Shown here piece after piece: positions 15,382-23,809 of a DNA stretch of 24,697 nucleotides. How positions within the stretch are numbered: the stretch's first letter is position 1; each line of letters starts with the position of its first letter. Origin of the DNA: JBPBPI01 sp050954885 (GTDB lineage Bacteria; Pseudomonadota; Alphaproteobacteria; Caedimonadales; Caedimonadaceae). The stretch lies in contig JBPBPI010000186.1 in the NCBI GenBank assembly GCA_050954885.1, positions 1-24,697 on the forward strand, read 5' to 3'. A program made the position numbers and the translations under genes. The notes below the pieces were generated by a model that made no database searches, was not told where the DNA came from, and saw nothing but the letters and a program-made list of their open reading frames with translations.

Positions 15382-17460
15382 ATGGTAAAGTTAACAATTG
15401 ACAATCTTGCGATCGATGTCCCCCAAGGCACTACTGTTTTACAAGCAGCCCAACAATTGGGCATTGAAGTTCCGATTTTTTGTTATCATCCGCGCTTAGC
15501 CATTGCGGGTAATTGTCGCATGTGTTTGGTTGAGATGGAGAAATCTCCTAAACCCATTGCAAGTTGTGCCATGCCGGCCTCGGAAGGCATGGTCATTCAC
15601 ACGACAACCCCCATGGTTCACAACGCGCGTCGCGGTGTGCTTGAATTTTTACTGATCAATCATCCTTTAGATTGTCCCATTTGTGATCAAGGCGGCGAAT
15701 GCGATCTTCAAGACATCACGGTTGCTTATGGCCCTTCCACCAGTCGTTTTAAAGAAAATAAGCGCGCGGTGCCGGAAAAATACATGGGGCCACTCATTAA
15801 AACATTTATGAATCGATGTATTCACTGCACCCGATGTGTTCGATTTGCGACAGAAATTGCCGGTGTGCCTGATTTGGGGGCCATCGGTCGTGGTGAAGAT
15901 ATGGAGATCACCAATTACCTTGATCAAACCATCGGTTCAGAACTTTCCGGTAATCTGGTGGATATTTGTCCGGTGGGTGCCTTAACCTCACGTCCTTATT
16001 CTTTCAAGGGCCGGCCTTGGGATCTGGTTAAGACAGAATCCATCGACGTCATGGACGCGGTCGGCAGTCATATTCGTATCGATACCTATGGCATGAAAGT
16101 CATTCGCGTCTTACCACGTTTGTGTGAAGATATTAACGAAGAATGGATTTCCGATGAAACCCGTCATGCTTGTGACGGTCTTTCTCAACAAAGGCTCGAT
16201 CAACCTTACGTGCGCCGTCATGGTAAACTTGAGGCGGCCACTTGGGCAGAAGCCTTTGATACCATCAGATCCAAAATTTCTTCTGTTCACGCCACACAAA
16301 TTGCGGCCCTTGCAGGAGACATGGCCGATGTTGAAAGTATGTTGGCCTTAAAAGACTTGATGACCGCCTTAGAGTCACCTCACCTCGATTGTCGGCAAAA
16401 GGGCGAGGCAAGCTTTCCTCAACACAGGTCCAGCTACCTTTTTAACACAACAATTGCCGGTATCGAACGTGCAGATGCTTGTTTAATTATCGACAGTGCG
16501 TTGCGTCAAGAAGCCCCTCTTGTGCAAGCGCGCTTTCGTAAAAGATATCTGCAGGGTCATTTTTCAGCGGCTTACATCGGAGGTGACCTGCCTCATGATC
16601 AAAACTTTACCTGGCCCGTTGAAAATTTAGGCAATTCGCCTGAACTTTTAGATCAAATTCTCTCAGGTGATCACCCTTTTGCTAAAATATTCGCTCAAGC
16701 CACCTATCCTATGATCATTATTGGTCAATCTGCTCTTCAAAGATCTGATGGGGCAAGTATCTTGAAAAAAGCTCAAGAGATTGCTGAAAAATATGCCCTG
16801 GTTAAAGAGGATTGGAACGGTTTTAATGTTGTGCAACAAGCAGCTTCACGCATCGGTGGTTTGGATATTGGCTTTATCCCAGGTCATCAAGGAAAAGGAA
16901 CACAAGATATTTTAAAAGCATGCCAAAGCGGTGAGATCAGCGTGATTTACTTGCTAGGAGCTGATGAAATCGAAGCCCCTGAATTTGGCACGTCCTTTGT
17001 GATTTATCAAGGACATCATGGCGATCGTGGTGCCCACCGGGCTGATGTAATTTTACCGGGGGCGGCTTACAGCGAAAAAGAAGCTACTTATGTCAACATG
17101 GAAGGCCGCATTCAACAAACCTTACAAGCTCTTCTGCCCCCAGGAGACGCCAAGGAAGATTGGCGCATTATACGGGCATTGGCAGACAAGTTGGGCGTGA
17201 CACTTCCTTATCAAAATTTGGCTCAAGTTCGGGATGCCATGACAAAAACCAATTCAATTTTTGGAGCCGTTGATCAAATTACACCGGCTTTATGGGAAAT
17301 TTTTGACACGCCAACAAGTGCTTTAGATTCAACGCCTTTTGCGCCTCATGACTTTTATTTTTATCAAAGAAATCCGATTTCGCGGGCATCTAAAACCATG
17401 GCTGATTGTCGAGATCAACACGATCTGCTGTTAAAATCCGGAGTATCACATTATGGTTGA
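15382..17460 (+). CDS. nuoG: NADH-quinone oxidoreductase subunit G
   Basis: The 692-aa '75 kDa' subunit has an N-terminal ferredoxin-like 2Fe-2S site N1b (Cys34, Cys45, Cys48, Cys62). A second site of His-x3-Cys-x2-Cys-x5-Cys type follows (HPLDCPICDQGGEC, cluster N5), then a 4Fe-4S site (CIHCTRC ... DICPVGAL, cluster N4). The rest is a molybdopterin-oxidoreductase-like domain (from about 220) that has lost its cofactor function in this family. It carries electrons from the flavin site towards N2. AGAGGA is six bases before the ATG. Its end overlaps nuoH by 8 bp. Length fits the alphaproteobacterial form. Confidence 0.95.
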   Translation: MVKLTIDNLAIDVPQGTTVLQAAQQLGIEVPIFCYHPRLAIAGNCRMCLVEMEKSPKPIASCAMPASEGMVIHTTTPMVHNARRGVLEFLLINHPLDCPICDQGGECDLQDITVAYGPSTSRFKENKRAVPEKYMGPLIKTFMNRCIHCTRCVRFATEIAGVPDLGAIGRGEDMEITNYLDQTIGSELSGNLVDICPVGALTSRPYSFKGRPWDLVKTESIDVMDAVGSHIRIDTYGMKVIRVLPRLCEDINEEWISDETRHACDGLSQQRLDQPYVRRHGKLEAATWAEAFDTIRSKISSVHATQIAALAGDMADVESMLALKDLMTALESPHLDCRQKGEASFPQHRSSYLFNTTIAGIERADACLIIDSALRQEAPLVQARFRKRYLQGHFSAAYIGGDLPHDQNFTWPVENLGNSPELLDQILSGDHPFAKIFAQATYPMIIIGQSALQRSDGASILKKAQEIAEKYALVKEDWNGFNVVQQAASRIGGLDIGFIPGHQGKGTQDILKACQSGEISVIYLLGADEIEAPEFGTSFVIYQGHHGDRGAHRADVILPGAAYSEKEATYVNMEGRIQQTLQALLPPGDAKEDWRIIRALADKLGVTLPYQNLAQVRDAMTKTNSIFGAVDQITPALWEIFDTPTSALDSTPFAPHDFYFYQRNPISRASKTMADCRDQHDLLLKSGVSHYG

Positions 17461-18466
17461 ACTTTGGCATCACATCTGGCCTTTGCTGATCATTTTGCAA
17501 CAAATTTTGTTGATTACAATTCCTCTTATCGTCAGCGTGGCTTATTTAACTTATGCTGAACGTAAAGTAATTGCCGCGATGCAACTGCGTGTAGGTCCCA
17601 ATTATGTTGGTCCTTTTGGTCTTTTACAACCCATTGCCGATGCGTTAAAGTTGATGCATAAAGAGCCTATTATTCCAACCCGCGCCAATCCCATATTGTT
17701 CTTAATGGCACCTATTATTACCTTTACCCTCAGCTTAATTGCTTGGGCGGTGATTCCCTTTGGACCTAACTTTGTGTTGGCGGACATTAATGTTGGTGTG
17801 CTGTATTTATTTGCCATCTCTTCTTTGAGTGTTTACGGCATTGTGATTGCAGGATGGGCCAGCAATTCCCGGTATCCTTTTTTGGGCGCCCTGCGGTCGG
17901 CCGCTCAAATGGTGTCATATGAGGTATCCATTGGATTGATTTTAGTGGCTGTGTTGTTGTGTGCAGGGTCGTTGAATCTGCGTGATATTGTCATGGCACA
18001 ACAAAAGGTTTGGTTTTTTATACCTTTGTTTCCGCTTTTTATTATCTTCTTCATCTCAACCTTGGCCGAGACCAACCGCGCGCCCTTTGATTTGCCAGAA
18101 GCGGAAGCGGAATTGGTGTCTGGCTATAATGTTGAATTTTCATCGATGCCCTTTGCTTTATTTTTCTTAGGCGAATATGCCAATATGATTTTGATGAGTG
18201 CCATGACCACCTTATTTTTCCTTGGTGGTTGGCTGCCCCCTTTTGATATCGCGCCTTTTACTTATATTCCGGGTTTCATTTGGTTTGCCTTAAAAATTTC
18301 AATGGTGTTGTTTATGTTTCTTTGGGTTCGGGCCACATTGCCGCGTTATCGTTACGATCAATTGATGCGATTGGGCTGGAAAGTCTTTTTGCCTATTACC
18401 TTAGTTTCTGTCATCATTATTGCAAGTGTTTTACTGTATTTTGACTGGCTGCCCCATTATGGATAA
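17453..18466 (+). CDS. nuoH: NADH-quinone oxidoreductase subunit H
   Basis: The 337-aa polytopic membrane protein has eight predicted helices. It anchors the peripheral arm to the membrane and forms the quinone tunnel and the first proton-channel region. Hallmarks are YAERKVIAAMQLRVGPNYVGPFGLLQPIADALKL near the N-terminus, ETNRAPFDLPEAEAELVSGYNVEFSSM in the middle (the acidic loop at the E-channel) and FLWVRATLPRYRYDQLMRLGWK near the C-terminus. GGAG lies nine bases before the ATG. It overlaps the end of nuoG and is directly followed, without any gap, by nuoI. Confidence 0.96.
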   Translation: MVELWHHIWPLLIILQQILLITIPLIVSVAYLTYAERKVIAAMQLRVGPNYVGPFGLLQPIADALKLMHKEPIIPTRANPILFLMAPIITFTLSLIAWAVIPFGPNFVLADINVGVLYLFAISSLSVYGIVIAGWASNSRYPFLGALRSAAQMVSYEVSIGLILVAVLLCAGSLNLRDIVMAQQKVWFFIPLFPLFIIFFISTLAETNRAPFDLPEAEAELVSGYNVEFSSMPFALFFLGEYANMILMSAMTTLFFLGGWLPPFDIAPFTYIPGFIWFALKISMVLFMFLWVRATLPRYRYDQLMRLGWKVFLPITLVSVIIIASVLLYFDWLPHYG

Positions 18467-18961
18467 ATGACGATGCATTACATTCTACAAACGATAAAAT
18501 CCTTTGCTCTTTGGGAAATTGTGAAAGGTCTGAGTCTTACACTTCGTTATATGTTCAAACGTAAGGCCACGATTCAATACCCTATGGAAAAAAGTCCGGT
18601 ATCTTCTCGGATGCGCGGTGAACATTCCTTAAGACGTTACGACAATGGCGAGGAACGTTGTATTGCCTGCAAGTTATGTGAAGCCGTGTGCCCCGCCCAA
18701 GCAATCGTTATTGATGCAGAACCTCGATTTGATGACAGTCGTCGTACCATTCGATATGACATTGATATGACCAAATGTATTTACTGTGGCCTTTGTCAAG
18801 AAGCCTGCCCAGTTGATGCCATTGTTGAAGGCCCCAACTTTGAATTTGCGACCGAAACGCGGGAAGAATTATTTTACAATAAAGGTAAACTTTTGGACAA
18901 CGGCGATCGGTGGGAATCATTGTTGGCTGAAAATATTAAACGTGAAGCCCCTTATCGTTGA
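18467..18961 (+). CDS. nuoI: NADH-quinone oxidoreductase subunit I
   Basis: The 164-aa ferredoxin-type '23 kDa' subunit has two 4Fe-4S clusters, N6a and N6b, which link NuoG to NuoB. The two Cys-x2-Cys-x2-Cys-x3-Cys-Pro motifs are intact: Cys65-68-71-75 and Cys104-107-110-114. The amphipathic N-terminal helix (about 5-30) and the stretch YPMEKSPVSSRMRGEHSLRRY are typical. The start codon follows the nuoH stop with no spacer, and a second ATG lies two codons in. It is the last nuo gene here. Its stop codon overlaps the next gene's ATG (TGATG). Confidence 0.96.
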   Translation: MTMHYILQTIKSFALWEIVKGLSLTLRYMFKRKATIQYPMEKSPVSSRMRGEHSLRRYDNGEERCIACKLCEAVCPAQAIVIDAEPRFDDSRRTIRYDIDMTKCIYCGLCQEACPVDAIVEGPNFEFATETREELFYNKGKLLDNGDRWESLLAENIKREAPYR

Positions 18962-19446
18962 TGAATTATTTCTTTAAACGTCACAGACCTGAAATCATTG
19001 CCAGCCTTGGCTTTCTTACGGTCGCCATGGCATTGGGCTGTGGGGCAAAATCAGGCGATCCTTTGTGGTATGAAAGTCTGATCAAAGCCAGTTTTAATCC
19101 CCCATCTTGGATATTTGGACCGGTGTGGGGAATTCTTTATGTCATGATTGGCATAGCCTTTGGCAAAGTTTGGAAAATTAGACATCAATCTCCTGGGCTT
19201 TTTGTTATTTTTATCACTCAATTACTTTTTAATCTTTTGTGGCCTTGGCTTTTTTTCTATTTCCATCGCCCCGACTTTGCTTTTTACGATATTTGCTTGC
19301 TCTGGTTTACGCTCATTTTTTTGATGAGCAGGTCGTATAAAACCCCTGCCCGATCCGTTGTTATTTGGTTAATGCTCTATTTGTTATGGACAAGTTTTGC
19401 CCTTATTTTAAATTTTACAACTGCCAAATTAAATCACTACTTCTGA
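18961..19446 (+). CDS. TspO/MBR family protein (tryptophan-rich sensory protein)
   Basis: The 161-aa protein has five hydrophobic helices and the TspO signature: W-Y-x2-L-x-K-A-S-F-N-P-P-S-W-I-F-G-P-V-W, then ILYVMIGIAFG, FNLLWPWLFF and LMLYLLWTSFALILN. TspO proteins are membrane receptors or transporters that bind porphyrins and sterols and are linked to stress responses; the homologue in mitochondria is the translocator protein. I start at ATG 18961, which overlaps the nuoI stop (TGATG), so it is probably co-translated with the nuo cluster; a TTG one codon upstream is the only other candidate. It occupies the place where nuoJ normally follows. It converges with the next gene, the two stops overlapping by 10 bp. 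Confidence 0.88.
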   Translation: MNYFFKRHRPEIIASLGFLTVAMALGCGAKSGDPLWYESLIKASFNPPSWIFGPVWGILYVMIGIAFGKVWKIRHQSPGLFVIFITQLLFNLLWPWLFFYFHRPDFAFYDICLLWFTLIFLMSRSYKTPARSVVIWLMLYLLWTSFALILNFTTAKLNHYF

Positions 19447-19769
19447 TTTAATAATTTGAGTTCAATCTTTTTAATATGATCTTCTGTTTTGGTATGTCCT
19501 AAATTTTTAGCAATTTTAAAAAACTTTAATGCTTTATTATCATCTATTTTCATTCCATTTTTACCCTCTAAATGACAAGTTGCTTTGTAAAAACTGGCTT
19601 CCTTATGATTTTTCACATCAATATTTTTAAAATAGGTATTAAAAGTATTAACATTTTTCTTAACTCGTCTGGCACCTTCGCCATAGCGATATGCGAGTTC
19701 ATAACGAACATCATCTTTATTGATACCCGTTTCATAAATATATAGTTGAATGTGATTATGTTTTGACAT
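19437..19769 (-). pseudogene. C-terminal fragment of a Sel1-repeat gene split by the MITE
   Basis: The frame codes IYETGINKDDVRYELAYRYGEG and a following Sel1-type block ending ALKFFKIAKNLGHTKTEDHI. It aligns residue for residue with an internal block of the upstream 627-aa protein (DDARFELVMRYSKG ... AKRYLKIAAELGSFEAQ). Its first 9-10 residues (MSKHNHIQL) come from the MITE at 19741-19846, which supplies an ATG and a weak AAGAGA ribosome site. The frame is open a little further to TTG 19799. Removing 104 bp joins it in frame to the upstream frame, so it is the 3' part (100 codons) of one 726-codon ancestral gene. It might still be translated separately. Confidence 0.85.
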
Positions 19770-19846
19770 ACACAATTCTCTTTTCGTTAGGCAAACCAAT
19801 ATTTTAATATTCCTCTAATGACAAAACATAACCTTATTCAGCTATA
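19741..19846. mobile_element. 106-bp MITE (TA-flanked, IS630-type ends), copy 2, inside a Sel1 gene
   Basis: This copy is identical over all 106 bases to copy 1 at 2657-2762, in the opposite orientation. TA flanks each end, with terminal repeats beginning TATAGCTGAATAAGG and TATAGTTGAATGTG. The element interrupts the Sel1 gene. The host gene reads ...CTG? only up to ACC-TA on one side and resumes T-ATT-TAT-GAA on the other; excision leaving a single TA gives ACC TAT ATT TAT GAA in frame. The interior includes a central AT palindrome (AATATTTTAATATT) and no transposase. Confidence 0.9.
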
Positions 19847-21721
19847 GGTTGTCAATAATTTTTTAAGAGAAACTATCGTCTGAATCTTTAAATCAACAGA
19901 AGGAGCAACTTTATTTATAGAAGAAACAACTGGTATTTGAGCCTTGCTTTTTTCAGGTTGAAGATTTTGTGCTATAACAGGTGAAGGGCGTTTGACACTG
20001 ACAACTGTTGCGTAAGGAATTTCTTCAATAATATTTAAGGTCGTATTCTCTTCTAAAATATTATTTGTTTTTTCTTCATGGGAATCTAAATTCTTTAGAA
20101 GATTTTGAGCTTCGAACGATCCTAATTCTGCGGCGATCTTTAAATATCTTTTAGCTTCGTCTGAATCTTTTTCAAAACCATTTATTCCTTTTAAATTGCC
20201 TTTTCCCATAAAAAGACTCGCCGCCATATGTTGATTCGTGTTTATTTTAAAAAGATAACGATTCATAAGATCTAGATTTTTTTCAACGCCTTTACCTTTG
20301 CTATAACGCATCACCAGTTCAAAACGTGCATCATCGTTATTTTGTTCTGCTTGTTTTTGTAAAAAAACAATATCCATAAGGCTTAAATCATTATTGCTTG
20401 AATTATTTGACGGATGAAAAGCTGCGGCTAAATTATGTGTACTATTTTGAATCGCTGAAATTTTTTGAAGTAAACTTGGGTCCATAGATAATTCTTGATT
20501 TAAAGGATATGCAACCTGGGAATTAGGAAGCACTTTCTTAGGTAAAGAAACAAAATTAGCAGGTGATGGAAAATTTTGAGTAACATTTTCTTCATAAACA
20601 CCATTTTTAGCATTCTCTTGTTTATGAACATTCATAAATTTAATGGCATCTTCATAACCAGTTGCTGCACATTCCCTCATTAACTCTAAACATAATTTTG
20701 GTTGACGATCATTTAAATATTGAATCGCTAAATCAAATTTATCTTTTGCAGTCTTTCTGTTTTCCTCAGCCATTAAATTTACCTCATTTCTAGAAACTGT
20801 TTGAGGCATAGTTGGGATAAAGGGAGGACGATAGGATGCTGGGGGTGTTGGCTGCATAAAAGAATTTTGGTGGGCTGTTTGAGAATTAAACCTATTATCA
20901 GGTTGCGTAAAGGTATTAAAAAATCTTACATCATTGCCATAATATCTAAACTCTTCCTGCGCAGGATTTAATGTTCTTTGTCTTTTTGCTAGCGGTTCAG
21001 AAGTAAAAGGGGTTTCAAGGGGCTTTCTTTTAAGGGTGTGAACTGTTGAAGGTACAGATCCAACAATTTCAATAGATTGTGGATGTGGGTGTGGGTGTGG
21101 GTCATAAATATCTAGATTTTGTTGAATAGGACCAGGCCTTAATGATGAAACAATGGGATGATTTCTTGTCGCAATATTTTCTGAAATAGGCTTTCTTTGT
21201 TGATTTAAAGAAATTGTATCATGAGGTCTTATAATTTCTGATTCAGCAAAAACAGGCTTTGTTTTTTGAACATTCTTTTTATGTAAAGATGGCATATAGA
21301 CATTTGGATTTTTTGGAATTGGTTTTACCGATATGATATCAGGTTTATTTGTAAGTTGATTATATTGTTGAATAACATTTCTTGGGATCCCAATCCTTGG
21401 TTGAACGATTGGCACTTCATGGGATAAATTTGTCTCTTCTAAAGGAAGAGAGATAGGTGGATTGTTATTAATAGTATTTTTTTGATTATGCGGGGGTAAA
21501 TAAATAATATTATTTTCCACAGTTATTGATTCGTCTGGCTTAAAAGAGGTTTTATTAGTATTTGAAGATACAGAAGCAGTAGGTAAATACACACCTAATT
21601 CATTATCTAAATTTAAAAATTCATTTTGAGAAGCATAAACCGATAAGGCAAAGATAGAATTTGCTGTTAAATACATAGATATAGCAAATGTTTTTGGTTT
21701 TATATTATAATAATTTTTCAT
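19838..21721 (-). pseudogene. Secreted Sel1-repeat protein with NLS-like motif, C-terminus cut by MITE
   Basis: The 627-codon frame starts at ATG 21721 with a signal peptide (KTFAISMYLTANSIFALSVYAS). A long Pro/Asn/Ser-rich disordered region follows. It includes a His-Pro run and a bipartite nuclear-localisation-like motif (Lys231-Arg-Lys, 12 residues, Lys246-Arg-Gln-Arg). Sel1-like blocks appear from about residue 325 (FDLAIQYLNDRQPKLCLELMRECAATGYEDAI) and 450-545 (DDARFELVMRYSKGKGVEKN ... AKRYLKIAAELGSFEAQNLL). The last three codons, TAT AGC TGA, are the MITE's terminal repeat; the true C-terminus continues at 19740. The truncated product would lack only the last Sel1 block, so it may keep some function. 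Its base composition and Asn/Lys richness contrast with the nuo genes. It is a candidate effector. Confidence 0.85.
21078..21101. repeat. Hexanucleotide microsatellite coding His-Pro repeats
   Basis: Three perfect TGTGGG units (21084-21101) preceded by one imperfect unit (TGTGGA, 21078-21083). On the coding (minus) strand they give the alternating Pro-His run in the disordered part of the Sel1 protein. Slippage would add or remove two residues without a frameshift. Confidence 0.75.
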
Positions 21722-22198
21722 TTTTTATTTGTCTCATATTGTCAATAATTTAAAAATTTTTATCTTATTAATAAAAAATAATAAAAATTACAAATGTTAT
21801 TTTTACAATTGAGCTATACATAAATATTAATTATTATATTTTGTTAAAATATTTTGACTGTGATAATAATACTTTATAAATACACAAAAAATAATTTTTT
21901 GATAAAAAAAATGTTTTATATAAGCTTTATGTTTGATATTTTCATTTAGGAAATAATTATCGTTTAAGCGGTCCTGAGACAGTTTTAATTTCTTCAGATA
22001 TACTATTTAAAGATCTGAAAGCTGAACTTTCATATCCTGAATTTCAATCAAAATGGGTTATTAAAGATTAATTTCAAAAATGTTTAGTAAGAGATTTTCT
22101 TCTCTAGCAAATTTGTTCTAAAATTGAAAATTTAATTTTTTTTTGACTTTTTGACATTAAAATAGTATTTTTATAAAAGTTTTAAAATAGGTTTATAT
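21722..22198. other. AT-rich intergenic stretch with a possible gene remnant
   Basis: The stretch separates two divergent genes. Most of it is very AT-rich with no recognisable gene. At 21937-22071 a plus-strand frame of 44 codons without a start codon (contains NYRLSGPETVLISSDILF and ends KWVIKD) has much more balanced composition and looks like the 3' end of a lost gene. I do not recognise the family. Confidence 0.4.
22151..22179 (+). promoter_or_regulatory. Candidate promoter of the gene at 22199
   Basis: TTGACA at 22151-22156 is a perfect -35 hexamer. Possible -10 elements are TATAAA (22172-22177, 15-bp spacer) or TAAAAG (22174-22179, 17-bp spacer). This would leave a leader of only about 15-20 bases, so the position is marginal. 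Confidence 0.35.
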
Positions 22199-23709
22199 AT
22201 GAAAAAATTATTAAAATCATTGATTTTTATAACATCTGTGCCCTTAATGTATTCGTCTCAAGCAACCTTTGACAAACCTGTGATTGATGAAGAACATCAA
22301 GAATCTCAATTATTTACTAAAAACATATCTAACGATATCAAAGAAGTAAGTGTCAATAATCAATTTGAAATATCATCTTTTAATTTTGCTCAAGAAAAAC
22401 TTTTTTTTGAACATAAAATTAAAGAATTAAAATTATTTTTTCATAACTTTGAACGGTATGATTTTCAATGTTATATGTTTAATAAAGAATTCATAAAGCT
22501 AAAAGAAGAAGAAGGTTTAGTTAATAAAAATATATCTTTATCAAAGTCTGAAATTTTAAAAGCTGTACTTTAAAAGGTATCAATCAAAATTTAACAAGCA
22601 TTGCTTTAAATAGAAATTTTTTTACTCAAGTTAATCATCTTTTAAATGAATGTGATAATTTCAGTTATTTAGAAATTATTTTAAAAAATTTTGTAGACAT
22701 AAGAAGAGAGTTTTTAAAAAATAGACTCACTGAAATTTTAAATTCTACAAAGGATAATGAATATTTTTGCTTTACTTATTCAGACATCACTTTAAATCCT
22801 TATGATAGAATTACATGTGACAGAATTATTAATTTTTTTCTTTTATCAATCAATTTATCAAGAATATTTATTTGGTTTTACCTCAACAATCAAAAGATTT
22901 ATTTAAAAATCTTTATATTAAAGATGAAAATATTTTAACAGATTTTATTGAAAGTGATTCTTGGCATCATTGCACACCTGATGAATGTTATGGTGACATT
23001 ATTAATGGTAAAAGTTTAGATTTAAATAAATATCAAAGCATGAATCACAAACAAAGACGTGTTTTCATGAGAAAAGTTAAATCTATTTCCTATAAAGATT
23101 TCAATAAAAAATTAGAAGAAAGAACCAAAAGTTTTTTAAATTCTCATGCTTCAGGTACTTATGCTCAGCCCAAGACAAAATCAAAACCTCAAAAGCACAA
23201 GAAAGCTGTCTCTCAAATTAAAATCTCTCAAAAAAAATGACGAAGGTTTTATTAATGAACCAACATCTAAAGACACCCCTGTTGTTATAAAAGAGAAAAT
23301 TAAGACAAAAGGCACACCAAATTTACAACAAAATATTACTTCTCAGAACGAAAAAGATGCACCACTTGAAGTACCAGTAATATCACCTATCAAATATATC
23401 AGAAAAAAACATCACACTATTTTTGAGAATTTTTGGACGACAAAGTGTGGCTTTACCTATGAAGAATTTATAAAAATGTTTAGAAAATTAGGCGGATACG
23501 TTGACGAAAACACAAGTTCTTCCCATATGCGTCTAACTTACCAAGACGAAAATAGCATTGAACACACTGGCGGTATTTGGAAGATGCACGGTGGCATCAC
23601 AGAATTCAATGAAGATTCTGCTTCTATATTAAAAGTTTATTTAGAAAAATGTGGGTTAATTCTAGACAGAGTTTTTCCTGCCAAATCCGATGATAAAATT
23701 CCTATGTAA
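22199..23709 (+). pseudogene. Frameshifted gene for a secreted protein with a HicA-like C-terminal domain
   Basis: Open frames cover the region in three phases. 22199-22573 begins with a signal peptide (MKKLLKSLIFITSVPLMYSS). A start-less frame continues from about 22576 to 22937 (KGINQNLTSIALNRNFF ... ITCDRIINFF). A third runs from about 22833 to 23240 (INQFIKNIYLVLPQQSKDLFK). A fourth runs to 23709 (NDEGFINEPTSKD ...). Together they make about 500 residues. Two changes of phase fall at homopolymers, T7 near 22833-22839 and A8 near 23226-23237; the first is near 22560-22575. The last 80 residues (FIKMFRKLGGYVDENTSSSH, then HGG and SASILKVYLEKCGL) resemble HicA mRNA interferases, including a Ser-His in place of the Gly-Ser-His motif and the terminal helix. 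There is no hicB neighbour. It may instead be one gene with sequencing errors. Confidence 0.65.
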
Positions 23710-23809
23710 AGAAAATAATTTTTATTTTTTACATTTATCATTTAAGTAATAATTAATTAAGCCATTTATTTTTATATTAACTTATTAATTTAAGATTAAA
23801 GGAAAAAGA

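Noticed and set aside
21812..21824. CAATTGAGCTATA, similar to one MITE end
   Set aside because: No partner terminus was found nearby on the expected side, so a mobile element cannot be supported.
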